DNA from: Hyphomicrobiales bacterium
Lineage (GTDB): Bacteria; Pseudomonadota; Alphaproteobacteria; Rhizobiales; Rhizobiaceae
DNA length: 34,857 bases
Direction: 5' to 3'
Assembly (NCBI GenBank): GCA_017305925.1
Contig: JAFKJW010000071.1
Coordinates: 1-34,857, forward strand
The translations under genes were made by a program, and so were the position numbers. How positions within the stretch are numbered: position 1 is the first letter of the stretch; each line of letters begins with the position of its first letter. This document shows positions 8,950 to 18,620 of this stretch, in pieces. The notes beneath the pieces were generated by a model. It saw only the letters and a program-made list of their open reading frames with translations. It did not search any database and was not told the DNA's origin.

Positions 8950-9076
8950 GGCAACCTGTACGCAGAACATGAACAGACGGGCGGCATGAACCGCCGGGTT
9001 TTCGAGACCCCCTCTTTATGAACGAGAAATTACCAACAAAGATTGAATCCCACATTTTTTCCGACTGTTGCAGAAG

Positions 9077-10342
9077 CTATCGCTCCTGCCGCAGCATCGC
9101 GACGATCTCCCCGACGGCGGCGACCGCCTGCCCGATCTCATCGGCGGTGTTGTAATGGGCGATGCCGATGCGGACGACGCCGTCGTCCGCCGGCAGGCCG
9201 AGCTGGTGGACGATCTCCCACGCATAATTGTGACCCGACCAGACGAAGATGTTCCGCTCCGCGAGCATCCGGGCGATGGTCTCGGATTCTATGTCTTCCA
9301 CCGTGAAGGACACGGTCGGTACGCGTTCGTGAAACCGCTCCGGCGCGGCGATGCCGTGGATGTGCAGCCCCTCCACCGCCGAGAGCCCGTCGATCAGCCG
9401 GCGCACCAGCGCGGTTTCATAGGCGATCGAGGCCCGGTAGGCCGCCGCGATCCTGTCGCGCCGCGAGCCGCCCTGCCCGATGGCGGTTCCGACCTCCTCG
9501 AAATGCGCCACGGCGGCGGCGAGCCCTGCCAGCAGCTCGATCTGCGGCGTTCCGAGCTCGAAGCGCTCGGGCAGCGCATCGGAGGAGCAGCGGCACTTGT
9601 AGGGCCGCAGTGCCGAGAGCAACGCGCGCCGGCCCCAGACGATGCCGAGATGCGGCCCGAAGAACTTGTAGGCGGAACAGGCCAAAAAGTCGCAGCCGAT
9701 CGCCTCGACATCGACGAGCCCGTGCGGCGCGAACTGCACGGCATCGACATAGACCAGCGCCCCCGCCCTCTTGGCGAGCGCCGTCAGCGCGCGGACATCG
9801 TTGATCGAGCCCGTGAGGTTGCTCGCATAGTTCAGCGCGACGAGGCGCGTGCGCTCCGACAGGACCGGCTCCAGCGCCTTCGGCTCGACCTGCCAGCTCT
9901 GCGTGTCGAAGGGGACCATGCGGACCGTGAGCCCGCGGTCCTCGGCCAGTTGCAGCCAGGGCGAGACGTTGCCTTCGTGATCCATGCGCGTGACGACGAT
10001 CTCGTCGCCGGGCCGGAAGTCCCGGCCGACGATGCGCGACATATGATAGGTGAGCGTCGTCATGTTCGGACCGATGACGATCTCCTCCGGGCCCCGGCCC
10101 CCGAGGAAATCGGCCATCGCCGCATGGGCCTCGTCCACGATCCTCTGGGCGGCCAGCGTCGTGGCGAAGAAGCCGCCCAGATTGGCGTTGGTCTCGATCA
10201 GGCAGCGCGACACGGCGTCTGCCACGCCGCGCGGCACCTGCGTGCCCGCCGGATTGTCGAGGTAGATGCGCGGCCGCCCGCCATCCGCCAGCCCGAGCGC
10301 CGGGAAGGTTTCGCGGATGCGGTCGATGTCCAACGTCTTCAT
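9077..10342 (-). CDS. SufS-like class V aminotransferase family protein, catalytic Cys absent
   Basis: A 421-residue PLP enzyme of fold type I, closest by eye to the 'cysteine desulfurase-like' TIGR01976 group. The PLP lysine is in CSAYKFFGPHLGIVWG, and DHEGNVSPW and YVDAVQFAPHG are also recognisable. At the position where SufS has R-x-GHHCA-P, this protein has SGHNYAWE, so the sulfur-accepting cysteine is replaced by Tyr. It is therefore unlikely to supply sulfur for Fe-S assembly; a lyase, epimerase or transaminase on another amino acid is more plausible. Its ATG overlaps the stop of the aldo/keto reductase gene by four bases (ATGA), so the two are coupled and may act on one substrate. Confidence 0.85.
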   Translation of the reverse strand: MKTLDIDRIRETFPALGLADGGRPRIYLDNPAGTQVPRGVADAVSRCLIETNANLGGFFATTLAAQRIVDEAHAAMADFLGGRGPEEIVIGPNMTTLTYHMSRIVGRDFRPGDEIVVTRMDHEGNVSPWLQLAEDRGLTVRMVPFDTQSWQVEPKALEPVLSERTRLVALNYASNLTGSINDVRALTALAKRAGALVYVDAVQFAPHGLVDVEAIGCDFLACSAYKFFGPHLGIVWGRRALLSALRPYKCRCSSDALPERFELGTPQIELLAGLAAAVAHFEEVGTAIGQGGSRRDRIAAAYRASIAYETALVRRLIDGLSAVEGLHIHGIAAPERFHERVPTVSFTVEDIESETIARMLAERNIFVWSGHNYAWEIVHQLGLPADDGVVRIGIAHYNTADEIGQAVAAVGEIVAMLRQER

Positions 10343-11391
10343 GGGCAGGGGTTCCCGGTACGCTGATGGATGGCGTCCACGGCGGCCAGCATTTCGGGCG
10401 TGAAGTCGACATCGGCCGCATCCAGCGCGATCTCGAGCTGGGCCATCGACGTCGCGCCGACGATGGATGACGTCACGAACGGCCGGGTGACGACGAAGGC
10501 GGCGGCGAACAGCGCCGGCTCCATGCCGAAGTCGCGCGCCAGCGTGTTGTATTCGAGCAGGACATCGGCTGCATTGGGCGTCTGGTAGCGCTGGCCGCGG
10601 TCGAACAGCGTCGAGCGCGCGCCGGGCGGGCGGGCGCCGTGGTCGTATTTGCCGGTCAGGTAGCCCTGCGCGAGCGGCGAGTAGGCGAGCAGGCTCACCT
10701 CCTCCCGGTCGCAGACCTCGGCAAGGTTCACCTCGAAGGTGCGGTTGACGAGATTGTAGGCGTTCTGGAGCGAGGCGACGCGTGGCCCCGTTCCCTTCTC
10801 GCTTTCGAAGAGAAAGCGCATCACGCCCCAGGCGCTTTCGTTGGAAAGGCCGAAATGGCGGATTTTTCCGGCCTTCACGAGATCGGCGAAGACGGCGAGC
10901 GTCTCGGCGATCGGCGTTTCGTCCGCGTCGCGCTGCGCCGGCCATTCTCCCACCCGCGTCGGGCTGGACCCCCACGGCACCCGGCGCTCCGGGAAATGGA
11001 TCTGGTAGAGGTCGAGACAGTCCGTGCCGAGGCGCGCCAATGATTTATCGACGGCGTCCATGATGTCGGCGCGCACCAGCTTCGAAGGCCGGCCGCCGCG
11101 GAACCATTCGTTGGCGGTGCGGCCCACAACCTTCGAGGCAAGCACGATGTCGGCGCGTCGCCCGCTGCGCTTCAGCCAGCTTCCGATGATGCGCTCGGTG
11201 CTGCCCTGCGTCTCCGGCCTCGGCGGGATCGAATAGAGCTCCGCCGTGTCGATGAAATTGACGCCGCGGTCGAGCGCGAGGTCGAGTTGGGCATGTCCCT
11301 CGGCTTCGGTGTTCTGCTGTCCCCACGTCATGGAGCCGAGGCAGATCTTCGAGACGAGGAGGCCGGTGCGGCCAAGGCGGCGCTTCTGCAT
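10339..11391 (-). CDS. Aldo/keto reductase, Tas-like
   Basis: A 350-residue NADPH-dependent aldo/keto reductase. It follows the layout of E. coli Tas: LGSMTWGQQNTEAEGHAQLD at the start, then FIDTAELYSIPPRPETQGST, which carries the catalytic Asp and Tyr. Next come ASKVVG (Lys), DLYQIHFPER (His), FGLSNESAWGVMRF and AYSPLAQGYLTGKY, and near the end the cofactor-binding SSIVGATSMAQLE. The ATG has GGAG eight bases upstream. It is the first gene of a two-gene operon with the SufS-like enzyme. The substrate is unknown; Tas itself was found through a tyrosine auxotrophy phenotype, but that does not establish a role here. Confidence 0.92.
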   Translation of the reverse strand: MQKRRLGRTGLLVSKICLGSMTWGQQNTEAEGHAQLDLALDRGVNFIDTAELYSIPPRPETQGSTERIIGSWLKRSGRRADIVLASKVVGRTANEWFRGGRPSKLVRADIMDAVDKSLARLGTDCLDLYQIHFPERRVPWGSSPTRVGEWPAQRDADETPIAETLAVFADLVKAGKIRHFGLSNESAWGVMRFLFESEKGTGPRVASLQNAYNLVNRTFEVNLAEVCDREEVSLLAYSPLAQGYLTGKYDHGARPPGARSTLFDRGQRYQTPNAADVLLEYNTLARDFGMEPALFAAAFVVTRPFVTSSIVGATSMAQLEIALDAADVDFTPEMLAAVDAIHQRTGNPCP

Positions 11392-11495
11392 CGGAATCTC
11401 CGGAAAGGATGAAAGGACCGGCGCGGAAAGCGCCTGCCCTCATATTGCAGAGGCGGGCCGAAAAGCGCCAGAGGTTTCCTGCGCGGACGGCGGCT

Positions 11496-11987
11496 TCAGC
11501 GCCGGCGCAGGGCCTCGTCGATCAGCATGTTGGCGATCTGCATGCGCACGATCGCCGCCTCGCGGCGGTGCGGCGCGACGCGGTCCGGGTGGTTCGCGAA
11601 GGCGAAGGCGCGCCGCGCGCGGGCGAAATCATCCTTGCTGCGCAAGGACGGCAGCGCGAGCTCGCGGGCGATGTCTTCCGGATCGGTGGAGGGCTCCACC
11701 TCGGGCTCGGCTTCCGGTTCGAGCGGCGGCGGCACGATTTCCGCCCGGCGCAGGTCGAGTTCCTGCAATACCTCCTCGACGGTCGCGCTGACGGCGCGGT
11801 ACTGCGCGGAGGCTTCCTCGCCCGAGACCTGGATGCGCCCCGAATGCAGCTCCTCCACGACCGACAGATAGTCGAACGGGATGCTCGGCGCGCCGGCCGC
11901 GGCGTCTTCGTCATCCGCCTCGGGCTCGGCAGCCTGGAACAGGTCGTCCAGCAGACTGGCAAAATCTCCGTTCTTTGCGGAGTTCAT
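11496..11987 (-). CDS. J-domain-like protein
   Basis: A 163-residue acidic protein. The first half is low-complexity and Asp/Glu/Ala-rich with a helical stretch (YLSVVEELHSGRIQVSGEEA). A Pro/Glu-rich linker leads to a C-terminal segment of about 55 residues (ALPSLRSKDDFARARRAFAF, then ANHPDRV, ending IANMLIDEALRRR). This has the HPD signature and the flanking helices of a J domain, shortened at the N-terminal helix. J domains stimulate the ATPase of DnaK-type chaperones. Related rhizobial proteins are annotated as DnaJ-like or hypothetical. The chosen ATG follows a strong AAGGGAG. It stands alone, about 100 bases upstream of the aldo/keto reductase gene and in the same direction. Confidence 0.75.
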   Translation of the reverse strand: MNSAKNGDFASLLDDLFQAAEPEADDEDAAAGAPSIPFDYLSVVEELHSGRIQVSGEEASAQYRAVSATVEEVLQELDLRRAEIVPPPLEPEAEPEVEPSTDPEDIARELALPSLRSKDDFARARRAFAFANHPDRVAPHRREAAIVRMQIANMLIDEALRRR

Positions 11988-12519
11988 CGCGGCTCCCTTA
12001 CCTGGATCTTCGCCCAAGCAGGGACATTCTGGCACAGGCTTCTCAAGAAATCGTGAGCGTCGGACCGCCGCGGGCCACGCCGAGCGCGAACATGGTTATC
12101 GAAGAGTTGACGGCGCCGCGGCGACGGCATGACGCACGGCCGTCACAATCATGCTGCATTGCACAATAGACCGTGAATCACCTAGCTGATCGACGTCGGT
12201 CGTCGGTCGAGGGTCGTATCGAATGGCGACCGACAGACCGTCTCAAGAACGAAGCGAGCCGAAGACATGGGTTTCCGCACAGAGTTCCTCACCAGCGCCC
12301 GCCTGCCGGAGCGCGTCCGCAGCCGGGCCTGGATGCCGGCTGCCGGCGGCTGCGTGCGGCCGAAGCGGATCAGGTCGTGCGACTTTCATCTCTTCGCGCG
12401 CGAACTGGCCCTGCGCGCCTGAACGGCCGGTTCGCGGCTGGACTTTTCACGTCACAGGATCGGCGCAAACCCTTGCTGTCATGCAGGCGAAGCGGGAAGG
12501 CCGGAAGGGAGATTCGCGT
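11988..12519. other. 532-base gap with one doubtful small ORF and a TGCA-rich motif
   Basis: Between the divergent J-domain-like gene and the DUF1176-like gene. It holds TGCTGCATTGCACAATA at 12152-12168, possibly a promoter or operator, and a GTCGGTC-rich stretch near 12195-12215. A 51-codon frame runs from ATG 12267 to TGA 12422 (MGFRTEFLTSARLPERVRSR and onward); it is Arg-rich with little sign of a fold, and only GAAG lies upstream. I give that frame about a one-in-five chance of being real. Nothing else recognisable. Confidence 0.4.
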
Positions 12520-13563
12520 ATGACGGCTGATTGGCGGATGGCGGGCCTGCTCGCCGCAGCGATGGCCTCGTCGGTGCCCGGCGCGGCGTGGAGCGCAGAC
12601 TATCTGGACGACCGCTCGTCGGCCGAAACGCTGGTGCGCTCCCTCTACAATGCGGTCAGCCGGAAGGAATACGCCCGCGCCTGGGACTATTTCGGCGACC
12701 AGAAGCCCGCCAAGGACTTCAAGGCCTTCGTCGAGGGCTATGCCGGGACCGAGCGCGTCGATATCGAGACGGGCGCCGCCAGCGAGGAAGGTGCCGCCGG
12801 CAGCCTCTACTACCAGGTGCCTGTCGCCATCCGCGCCGTCGGCTCTGACGGCTCCGAACAGACCTTCGCCGGCTGCTACACCGCGCGGCTGGCGCAGCCG
12901 GCGAACCAGGAGCCGCCCTTCCGCCCCTTGCAGCTCGAAAAGGGCAGCCTGAAAGCCGCAAAGGGCGATCTTTCGCAGATCGTCCCGGCCTCCTGCGGCG
13001 ACGGGCCCGCGCCGGAGCCGCGCGACAAGGTGCGAAGCGAGATCGAGAAGGCGTTCCGGGCGGCTTACGCCTCCACGTGCCAGACGCTTCAGGGCGACGC
13101 GGAGCCGGGCGCGGCCGATCCGGAGATCAAGGAGATCGTCTGGCAGGACAGCGAAGGCGGCGCGGACCGCAAGGTGCGGCTCTTCCGCTTCGGCTGCACC
13201 GTCGGCGCCTACAACACCGGCGAGGTCTACTATCAGGCGAATGACGACGGCGAGTTCCGCCAGTTGCAGTTCGCCGAGCCGGAGCTCGACATCCGCTACG
13301 AGAACGGCGACTTCGAGGGCAAGCTGGAAAGCGTCACCGTGGTGGGCTTCCGCACGGTCGATACGCTCGCCAACTCCTTCTACGACGACAAGACGCAGAC
13401 CATCCAGTCCGCCTCAAAGTGGCGCGGCGTCGGCGACGCGTCGAGCGCGGGGACCTATCTGTTCCGCAACGGCGCCTTCTCGCTGACGAAATACGAGGTC
13501 GACGCCTCGTATGACGGCGAGATCAATCCCGAGACGGTCGTCGACTACGACACCGCACCTTGA
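12520..13563 (+). CDS. Exported DUF1176-like protein
   Basis: A 347-residue exported protein. The signal peptide is about 25 residues long (MTADWRMAGLLAAAMASSVP, cleavage likely after WSA). The N-terminal part (LVRSLYNAVSRKEYARAWDY) resembles a small helical stress-sensor or NTF2-like region. The C-terminal half has the features I associate with DUF1176: FGCTVGAYNTGEVYYQ, then KWRGVGDASSAGTYLFRNGA and FSLTKYEVDASYDGE. Four cysteines could form two disulfides. The ATG has GGAAGGGA nine bases upstream; an earlier in-frame ATG at 12481 would put a charged stretch before the signal. Function unknown; a periplasmic location is inferred from the signal. Confidence 0.75.
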   Translation: MTADWRMAGLLAAAMASSVPGAAWSADYLDDRSSAETLVRSLYNAVSRKEYARAWDYFGDQKPAKDFKAFVEGYAGTERVDIETGAASEEGAAGSLYYQVPVAIRAVGSDGSEQTFAGCYTARLAQPANQEPPFRPLQLEKGSLKAAKGDLSQIVPASCGDGPAPEPRDKVRSEIEKAFRAAYASTCQTLQGDAEPGAADPEIKEIVWQDSEGGADRKVRLFRFGCTVGAYNTGEVYYQANDDGEFRQLQFAEPELDIRYENGDFEGKLESVTVVGFRTVDTLANSFYDDKTQTIQSASKWRGVGDASSAGTYLFRNGAFSLTKYEVDASYDGEINPETVVDYDTAP

Positions 13564-13631
13564 AGCCGATTATTGTGCACTGCGGCGCAAGCCGCTAAAA
13601 GCTGCACCCAGATCGACAGGGAGCGGCGAAA

Positions 13632-14501
13632 ATGGCGAAAGTGGCGTTCATCGGGCTTGGCGTGATGGGTTATCCCATGGCGGGGCATCTTGCCCGGAAG
13701 GGCGGCCATGATCTGGTCGTCTACAACCGCACGGCGGCACGGGCGGAGAAATGGGTTTCCGAATTCGGCGGCGGCTTCGCAAAGACGCCCCGCGAGGCCG
13801 CGGCGGGATGCGACTTCGTGTTCTCCTGCGTCGGCAATGACGACGATCTCCGCGCCGTGACCATCGGCCCGGACGGCGCCTTCGACGCGATGGGCAAGGG
13901 CGCGATCTTCATCGACAACACCACCGCCTCGGCGGAAGTGGCGCGAGAGCTGGCCGGCAAGGCCCGCGAGGCCGGCTTCGGCTTCCTCGACGCGCCGGTC
14001 TCCGGCGGTCAGGCCGGCGCGGAAAACGGCGTGCTCACCGTCATGGTCGGCGGCACCGAAGCCGATTTCGCCAGGGGCAGGCCGATCATCGACGCCTTCG
14101 CCCGCATGGTCGGCCATATGGGGTCGAGCGGCGCGGGGCAGCTCACCAAGATGATCAACCAGATCTGCATCGCCGGCCTGCTTCAGGGACTGGCCGAAGG
14201 CATCCATTTCGGCAAGAAGGCCGGGCTCGACGTCGAGAAGGTCGTCGAGGTCATCTCCAAGGGCGCGGCCGGCTCGTGGCAGATGGAAAACCGCCACAAG
14301 ACCATGAACGCCGGCAAGTACGATTTCGGCTTCGCCATCGACTGGATGCGCAAGGATCTCGGCATCTGCCTCGCCGAAGCGGACCGCAACGGCGCCAGCC
14401 TGCCGGTCACGGCGCTGGTCGACCAGTTCTACAAGGACGTGCAGGCGATGGGCGGCAGCCGCTGGGATACGTCCGCGCTGCTGGCCCGGCTGGAGCGATA
14501 G
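13632..14501 (+). CDS. 3-hydroxyisobutyrate dehydrogenase-family oxidoreductase
   Basis: A 289-residue beta-hydroxyacid dehydrogenase, the normal length. The Rossmann motif is GLGVMGYPMAGHL. The substrate-binding motif is DAPVSGGQAGAENG, and the catalytic Lys lies in GAGQLTKMINQ. The C-terminal helical domain is complete (DLGICLAEADRNGASLPVTA). The family oxidises 3-hydroxyisobutyrate, tartronate semialdehyde or similar acids with NAD(P). The WQMENRHKTM and DWMRKDLGI stretches are common to a rhizobial subgroup of unproven substrate. The ATG follows GGGAGCGG. A small GCGGC-GCAA-GCCGC hairpin (13582-13595) sits in the 68-base gap upstream. It is convergent with the Lrp-type regulator. Confidence 0.92.
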   Translation: MAKVAFIGLGVMGYPMAGHLARKGGHDLVVYNRTAARAEKWVSEFGGGFAKTPREAAAGCDFVFSCVGNDDDLRAVTIGPDGAFDAMGKGAIFIDNTTASAEVARELAGKAREAGFGFLDAPVSGGQAGAENGVLTVMVGGTEADFARGRPIIDAFARMVGHMGSSGAGQLTKMINQICIAGLLQGLAEGIHFGKKAGLDVEKVVEVISKGAAGSWQMENRHKTMNAGKYDFGFAIDWMRKDLGICLAEADRNGASLPVTALVDQFYKDVQAMGGSRWDTSALLARLER

Positions 14502-14512
14502 GCAGGTTCCCG

Positions 14513-15025
14513 TCAGATGCCGGCGCCCTGCCCGTAACCGCCGCCGCTGCCGCTCTCCTTGTCGAGCATCATGTAATCGAGCGGCAGCTCGGTCGTGTTC
14601 TTGATCTGCTCCATGGCGAAGCTGGACGAGACGTCGCGAATCTCGATCTTCGAGATCAGCCGCTTGTAGAAGGCGTCGTAGGCCGCGATGTCGGGCACCA
14701 CGACGCGCAGCAGGTAGTCGACGTCGCCGCTCATCCGGTAGAACTCCACGACCTCCGGGAAGTCCTGCACCACCTCCGAAAAGCGGCGCAGCCATTCCAG
14801 GCTGTGCGAGCTGGTGCGCACCGCGACGAAGACGTTGACGCGCGCGTTGACGCGCTCGGGATTGAGCACGGCCACGCGCCGCTTGATGACACCCTCCTCC
14901 TCCAGCTTCTGGATGCGGCGCCAGCAGGGCGTGGTGGAGAGCCCCACCTTCTTGGCGATGTCGGCGACGGCAAGCGTCGCGTCTTCCTGAAGCAGGCGGA
15001 GGATTTTTCTGTCGAGGCGATCCAT
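14513..15025 (-). CDS. Lrp/AsnC family transcriptional regulator
   Basis: A 170-residue regulator. The N-terminal winged helix-turn-helix (MDRLDRKILRLLQEDATLAV, then IAKKVGLSTTPCWRRIQKLE) binds DNA. The RAM domain follows (VNVFVAVRTSSHSLEWLRRF through GDVDYLLRVVVPD) and binds amino acids and mediates octamer assembly. A Gly/Ser-rich tail (ESGSGGGYGQGAGI) is an addition of about 14 residues. STTPCWRRI is the usual recognition-helix form. The start is set at MDRLD; the open frame continues 20 codons upstream without similarity. Such regulators often control an adjacent amino-acid gene, but here both neighbours end or point away, so the target is not evident. Confidence 0.93.
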   Translation of the reverse strand: MDRLDRKILRLLQEDATLAVADIAKKVGLSTTPCWRRIQKLEEEGVIKRRVAVLNPERVNARVNVFVAVRTSSHSLEWLRRFSEVVQDFPEVVEFYRMSGDVDYLLRVVVPDIAAYDAFYKRLISKIEIRDVSSSFAMEQIKNTTELPLDYMMLDKESGSGGGYGQGAGI

Positions 15026-15131
15026 GGAAGTCGTCCGGCGCAATGATTTTGCGCGGAACATGCCGTCCGGACGATTCCCTGACAAGAAATTTTATTTCGT
15101 CCACATGCGATTCAGGAGAAGATATTCTCCG

Positions 15132-15761
15132 TCATGAGGGCGGGAAGCGCATCCTGACGGCCTGTCGCAGGAAAGTCAGCAATTCCGTTTCGAACCACGG
15201 GTTCTTCCTGATCCATGCGGTATTGCGCCAGGACGGATGCGGCAGCGGGATAACCTTCGGGTTCTCCGTGGCTCGGGAGATGGCATCCCAGGCGCGCACC
15301 GTCTCGGAGAGCGAATCCTTGCGAAGGTTGCCGAGGTGCCATTTCTGGGCATAGCCGCCGACGGCCAGCACAAGGTCGACCTGCGGCATGAGGTCCAGCA
15401 GCGGGGCGCGCCAGGCCGGCGCGCATTCGCGCCGCGGCGGCAGGTCCGACCCGTGCGCGTCCTGACCCGGAAAGCAGAATCCCATCGGCGCGATCGCGAT
15501 CAGCGCCGGATCGTAGAATTCCTGCCGCGAGACGGCGAGCCATTCGCGCAGGCGGTCGCCCGACGCATCGTCGAACGGCAGGCCGCTGGCATGGACCTTG
15601 GTTCCGGGCGCCTGGCTGGCGATCAGGATCCGGGCGGTGGTCGACGCCGCCACCACGGGCCGCGGCTCGTGCGGCAGGGGATGCGACAGGGGAGCGTCGC
15701 GGCAGATCCGGCACGCCCTGATCCGCGCAAGCAGTGCATCGAGCTCTTCTTTTCGCGTCAT
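15132..15761 (-). CDS. Uracil-DNA glycosylase superfamily protein
   Basis: A 209-residue protein of the uracil-DNA-glycosylase-like fold. The opening CRICRDAPL is followed by ILIASQAPGTKVHASGLPFD, the catalytic-loop region of this subgroup. Further conserved parts are APMGFCFPGQDAHGSDLPPR, VDLVLAVGGYAQKWHL and the substrate-pocket PLPHPSWRNTAWIRKNPWFE. Some members remove uracil from DNA; this short subgroup has mostly not been tested. Unlike family 4 enzymes, it shows no four-Cys cluster pattern. The start overlaps the GST stop by four bases (ATGA), making it the last gene of a nuclease-GST-UDG operon. Confidence 0.82.
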   Translation of the reverse strand: MTRKEELDALLARIRACRICRDAPLSHPLPHEPRPVVAASTTARILIASQAPGTKVHASGLPFDDASGDRLREWLAVSRQEFYDPALIAIAPMGFCFPGQDAHGSDLPPRRECAPAWRAPLLDLMPQVDLVLAVGGYAQKWHLGNLRKDSLSETVRAWDAISRATENPKVIPLPHPSWRNTAWIRKNPWFETELLTFLRQAVRMRFPPS

Positions 15762-16369
15762 GCCCGTGCGCTTGGCCGCGCCGAGACCCGGGCGTGCCAC
15801 GCCTTGAAGCTTTCGAGCCCGTCCGGCACGGCAATCCGCGCTGGCTTCATGAAGTCGGCCGCGACGAGCGCGGTGATGTCCGCCACGGAGAAGCCGTCGC
15901 CGGCGATGAAGGGCCGTCCCGCCAGTTCGCGGTCGAGATGGCGCAGGAAGGCGAGCGCCCTGGGCTTGTTGGCCTCGCCCCATTCGGCGACCTGCGGCAC
16001 CTCCCATTCGCGCATCGCCGGGTGAAGATGGCGGAAGGCCTGCGCCACCGGGAAGAGGAAGTTCAGTTCGACGCGGCGCTGCCACATCTCGACCAGTGCC
16101 TTGCCGAGCGGCCCCTCGCCGAACAGCGGCGGGTCGGGATGCAGCTCCTCGAAATAGCGGCAGATCGCGATCGATTCGGTGAGGACGGTGCCGTCGTCCA
16201 GCTCCAGCACCGGCAGTTGGCGAAGCGGGTTGCGTTCGCTCAGGGCCTCGCTCTTGTGCTCGAACTGCCCCATGTCGACCGGAACCAGAGGCACGGCAAT
16301 GCCCTTTTCCGCGAGATAGACCCTTACCCGCCGCGGATTGGGCGCCTTGCCGCCGTCGAAAAGCTTCAT
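15758..16369 (-). CDS. Glutathione S-transferase family protein
   Basis: A 203-residue GST. The thioredoxin-like N-terminal domain carries NPRRVRVYLAEKG and the glutathione-binding RQLPVLELDDGTVLTESIAI (Val-Leu, then Glu-Ser). The helical C-terminal domain carries the capping DGFSVADITALVAADF. An AGGAG site at 16376-16380 directly touches the ATG at 16375 but is six bases from the ATG at 16369. The second is therefore the better start (MKLFDGGKAPNP), leaving a two-base gap from the nuclease stop. By homology it conjugates or reduces with glutathione; the substrate is unknown. Confidence 0.92.
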   Translation of the reverse strand: MKLFDGGKAPNPRRVRVYLAEKGIAVPLVPVDMGQFEHKSEALSERNPLRQLPVLELDDGTVLTESIAICRYFEELHPDPPLFGEGPLGKALVEMWQRRVELNFLFPVAQAFRHLHPAMREWEVPQVAEWGEANKPRALAFLRHLDRELAGRPFIAGDGFSVADITALVAADFMKPARIAVPDGLESFKAWHARVSARPSARA

Positions 16370-16371
16370 CG

Positions 16372-17013
16372 TCATCTCCTCGTTCCGCCCAGGATCCAGT
16401 CCAGCAGATCCGCGGGCCAGCCGGACGTGCCGCCCGGCGTCTTATGCGGCGCTTCTGTGCCCGCACCGTGCGCGGCGCGCCAGGCTCCGGGCGTCTCGAA
16501 CGTGCCCGCCCAGATGCCGCGTCCTGCCGCGCGCGCCTGCGCTTCCTCGTCCGCATAGCCGCCATAGGCGACGGCCCGGCCGTCGAGGACCTGCCGCCCG
16601 TTGAGATCGATGCCGCCGGCGCGGCAAACCGCCAGCAGGCGGCCGTAGCGGTCGCGCCCATGGCCCTCGCACTCGACCGCCCTGCCCCCGGCCAGCCGCT
16701 TCAGCGCCTCGCGCGCCTCCTGGCCGCAGGCATAGTCGGCGCCGGCCTTCCTGCAGGTCTGCGACAGTTCCGGCGCGTCGATGCCGTAGAGCCGGATGCG
16801 CTCTCCCGCCGCCTCCAGCGAATCACCGTCCACGACCCGCACCGCGCCGCTGATGGCGACGGTCGGGACCTGTTGCAGGCGCCCGGCGACCAGCGCCAGA
16901 AGCAGCAGGATCGCGGCCGCCAGAAGGGTGTCGAAAACCAGTGCGCGCGCGCCGCGCCGCCGCCTTCCGGCGCCAGAACGGCGAGGCGCTCGCCCTGCCC
17001 AGCCGCGGCTCAT
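16372..17013 (-). CDS. Membrane-anchored thermonuclease (SNase) family protein
   Basis: A 213-residue staphylococcal-nuclease-like protein. An Arg-rich N-terminus of about 25 residues precedes one membrane segment (LVFDTLLAAAILLLLALVAG), so the nuclease domain faces the periplasm or is released. Catalytic parts are present: VVDGDSL (Asp), RIRLYGIDAPE (Arg and Glu) and RDRYGRLLAVC (Arg). A Gly-rich tail of about 40 residues extends beyond the domain. It cleaves DNA and RNA in a calcium-dependent way in characterised relatives. It is the first gene of the leftward operon and is divergent from the histidine kinase, 71 bases away. Confidence 0.88.
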   Translation of the reverse strand: MSRGWAGRAPRRSGAGRRRRGARALVFDTLLAAAILLLLALVAGRLQQVPTVAISGAVRVVDGDSLEAAGERIRLYGIDAPELSQTCRKAGADYACGQEAREALKRLAGGRAVECEGHGRDRYGRLLAVCRAGGIDLNGRQVLDGRAVAYGGYADEEAQARAAGRGIWAGTFETPGAWRAAHGAGTEAPHKTPGGTSGWPADLLDWILGGTRR

Positions 17014-17084
17014 CCTCAGGGTCTCTTAATCATTCGTCACTACGGTTTGGACCCGAACATGTTCAAGCGCGCAAAGCACCGACG

Positions 17085-18614
<1,530 letters not shown>

Positions 18615-18620
18615 TTCCTT

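Noticed and set aside
8980-8995. GGCGG/CCGCC hairpin upstream of the GH25 gene
   Set aside because: Only five base pairs and common in DNA of this GC content; no reason to call it a regulator.
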